64,000 bases of DNA from JANLYC01 sp963750495 (GTDB taxonomy: Bacteria > Actinomycetota > Actinomycetes > Propionibacteriales > Nocardioidaceae): assembly GCA_963750495.1 (NCBI GenBank), contig CAVVQV010000017.1, forward strand, positions 62,001 through 126,000, read 5' to 3'. Both the position numbers and the translations under genes were made by a program. Of the stretch, positions 63,452 to 64,000 are shown one piece after another. Within the stretch, counting starts at the first letter, position 1; each line of letters opens with the position of its first letter. The notes under the pieces were generated by a model. The model was not told the DNA's origin. It ran no database searches and saw nothing but the letters and a program-made list of their open reading frames with translations.

Positions 63452-63544
63452 CGATCATCTGGTCAGGTACTGGCGTAATCAGCCGTCGCGCACTAGTTTT
63501 ACCGGTGGAATCAGTCCGTCACATCGAGTCGATCAAGGGGCCAC

Positions 63545-64000
63545 ATGACCACCCGGACACTCAAGAACGTGATCAACGGCGAACTCGTGGACAGCGCCGA
63601 CGGACGTACGTCGGCCGTCGTCAACCCCGCCACGGAAGCCGAGTACGCGACGGCGCCGGTGTCCGGTGCGGAGGACGTCGACCGGGCGATGCAGGCCGCC
63701 GGCAAGGCCTACGAGACGTGGCGTGACGCGACGCCCGCCGACCGGCAGCGGGCCCTGCTCAAGCTTGCCGACGCTATGGAGCAGCGGACCGACGAGTTCG
63801 TCGCGGTCGAGAGCGAGAACACCGGCAAGCCGCTGGGGTTCACCCATTCGGAGGAGCTGCCCCCGGCGATCGACCAGGTACGGTTCTTCGCCGGAGCGGC
63901 CCGGGTCCTCGAGGGACGCTCGGCGGGGGAGTACCTCGCCGGCCACACGTCATACGTCCGCCGCGAGCCCATCGGGGTCGTCGCCCAGGTGACCCCCTGG
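63545..64000 (+). CDS. aldehyde dehydrogenase (gamma-aminobutyraldehyde type), 3'-partial
   Basis: The first 152 residues of an NAD(P)-dependent aldehyde dehydrogenase from ATG 63545 reach the window end. Visible are LKNVINGELVDSADGRTSAV, VVNPATEAEYATAPVSGAED, LLKLADAMEQRTDEFVAVES, ENTGKPLG and YVRREPIGVVAQVTPW, the last being part of the coenzyme-binding start. Catalytic Cys and Glu lie beyond the window. The beginning resembles gamma-aminobutyraldehyde/betaine aldehyde dehydrogenases, which fits the diamine aminotransferase and importers nearby. Confidence 0.85.
   Translation, partial: MTTRTLKNVINGELVDSADGRTSAVVNPATEAEYATAPVSGAEDVDRAMQAAGKAYETWRDATPADRQRALLKLADAMEQRTDEFVAVESENTGKPLGFTHSEELPPAIDQVRFFAGAARVLEGRSAGEYLAGHTSYVRREPIGVVAQVTPW

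Larger units (their letters stand above)
63166..63544 (+). promoter_or_regulatory. potC2 to aldehyde dehydrogenase intergenic region
   Basis: These 379 bases hold no gene. In order they contain a GC-rich run of CCCGTCCCGCGCTG-like repeats (63168-63250), three 16-bp repeats (63266-63313), a perfect 15-bp hairpin (63300-63343) with a second sequence complementary to its loop (63363-63372), and the motif ACGACGAAATGCGT (63438-63451). The last resembles the site before the aminotransferase. Promoter hexamers for the aldehyde dehydrogenase are not clear. Confidence 0.5.

Overview
This window is chromosomal DNA from a high-GC actinomycete. The evidence is the uniform high GC, the frequent GTG starts, and the order rpsP - KH protein - rimM - trmD - rplS - lepB - lepB - rnhB - DUF2469 - yraN - yifB - dprA - xerC - (M23) - rpsB - tsf - pyrH - frr - cdsA - rlmN, which is characteristic of Actinomycetia. 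A DUF222/HNH gene and the polyamine and propionate genes would fit Propionibacteriales or Micrococcales, but the genus cannot be fixed from sequence alone. I see no tRNA, rRNA, CRISPR array, prophage or insertion sequence.

Layout. 1-6.4 kb: the end of an amidohydrolase gene whose last residues do not look native, then a zinc-ribbon/cyclase/ATPase/TPR gene and an MFS transporter with a cyclic-nucleotide-binding domain. These last two are broken by about 13 small indels. 6.4-7.6 kb: zinc formaldehyde dehydrogenase. 8-24 kb: the conserved translation, secretion and DNA-processing block. It includes a TrmD-acetyltransferase fusion, tandem signal peptidases, and hairpins placed before rplS, rpsB and tsf. 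23.9-25.2 kb: a sortase and a probable cell-wall substrate. 25.6-32.9 kb: housekeeping and enzyme genes (hydrolase, secreted YCF48-like protein, SpoU methyltransferase, phosphoglycerate mutase family, RlmN, methyltransferase, LOG family, RIO kinase). 33.4-38.2 kb: a DUF4331 - TPR - NicO-like transporter cluster. 38.3-40.2 kb: a propionyl-CoA-synthetase-like enzyme. 40.3-44.4 kb: a PEP-dependent dihydroxyacetone kinase, dhaK-dhaL plus a DhaM-HPr-EI triple fusion. 44.5-64 kb: a polyamine region.

The polyamine region holds two complete Pot-type ABC importers, a gamma-glutamylputrescine-oxidase-like FAD enzyme, an Lrp/AsnC regulator, a class III aminotransferase, an aldehyde dehydrogenase that runs off the end, and a glutaryl-CoA-dehydrogenase-like gene split by a hexanucleotide repeat. 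Together these could import putrescine or cadaverine, oxidise or transaminate it, and feed GABA- or glutarate-type carbon into central metabolism. Short shared motifs upstream of the aminotransferase and aldehyde dehydrogenase, and in the lrp/potD divergent region, suggest common control.

Sequence quality matters here. Outside the first 6 kb I find only three frame breaks (rpsP tail, MFS start near 56.45 kb, acyl-CoA dehydrogenase at 58.35 kb), against about 13 in the 4.6 kb between 1.58 and 5.70 kb. The first block is therefore either two genes in very early decay or a poorly resolved assembly segment.
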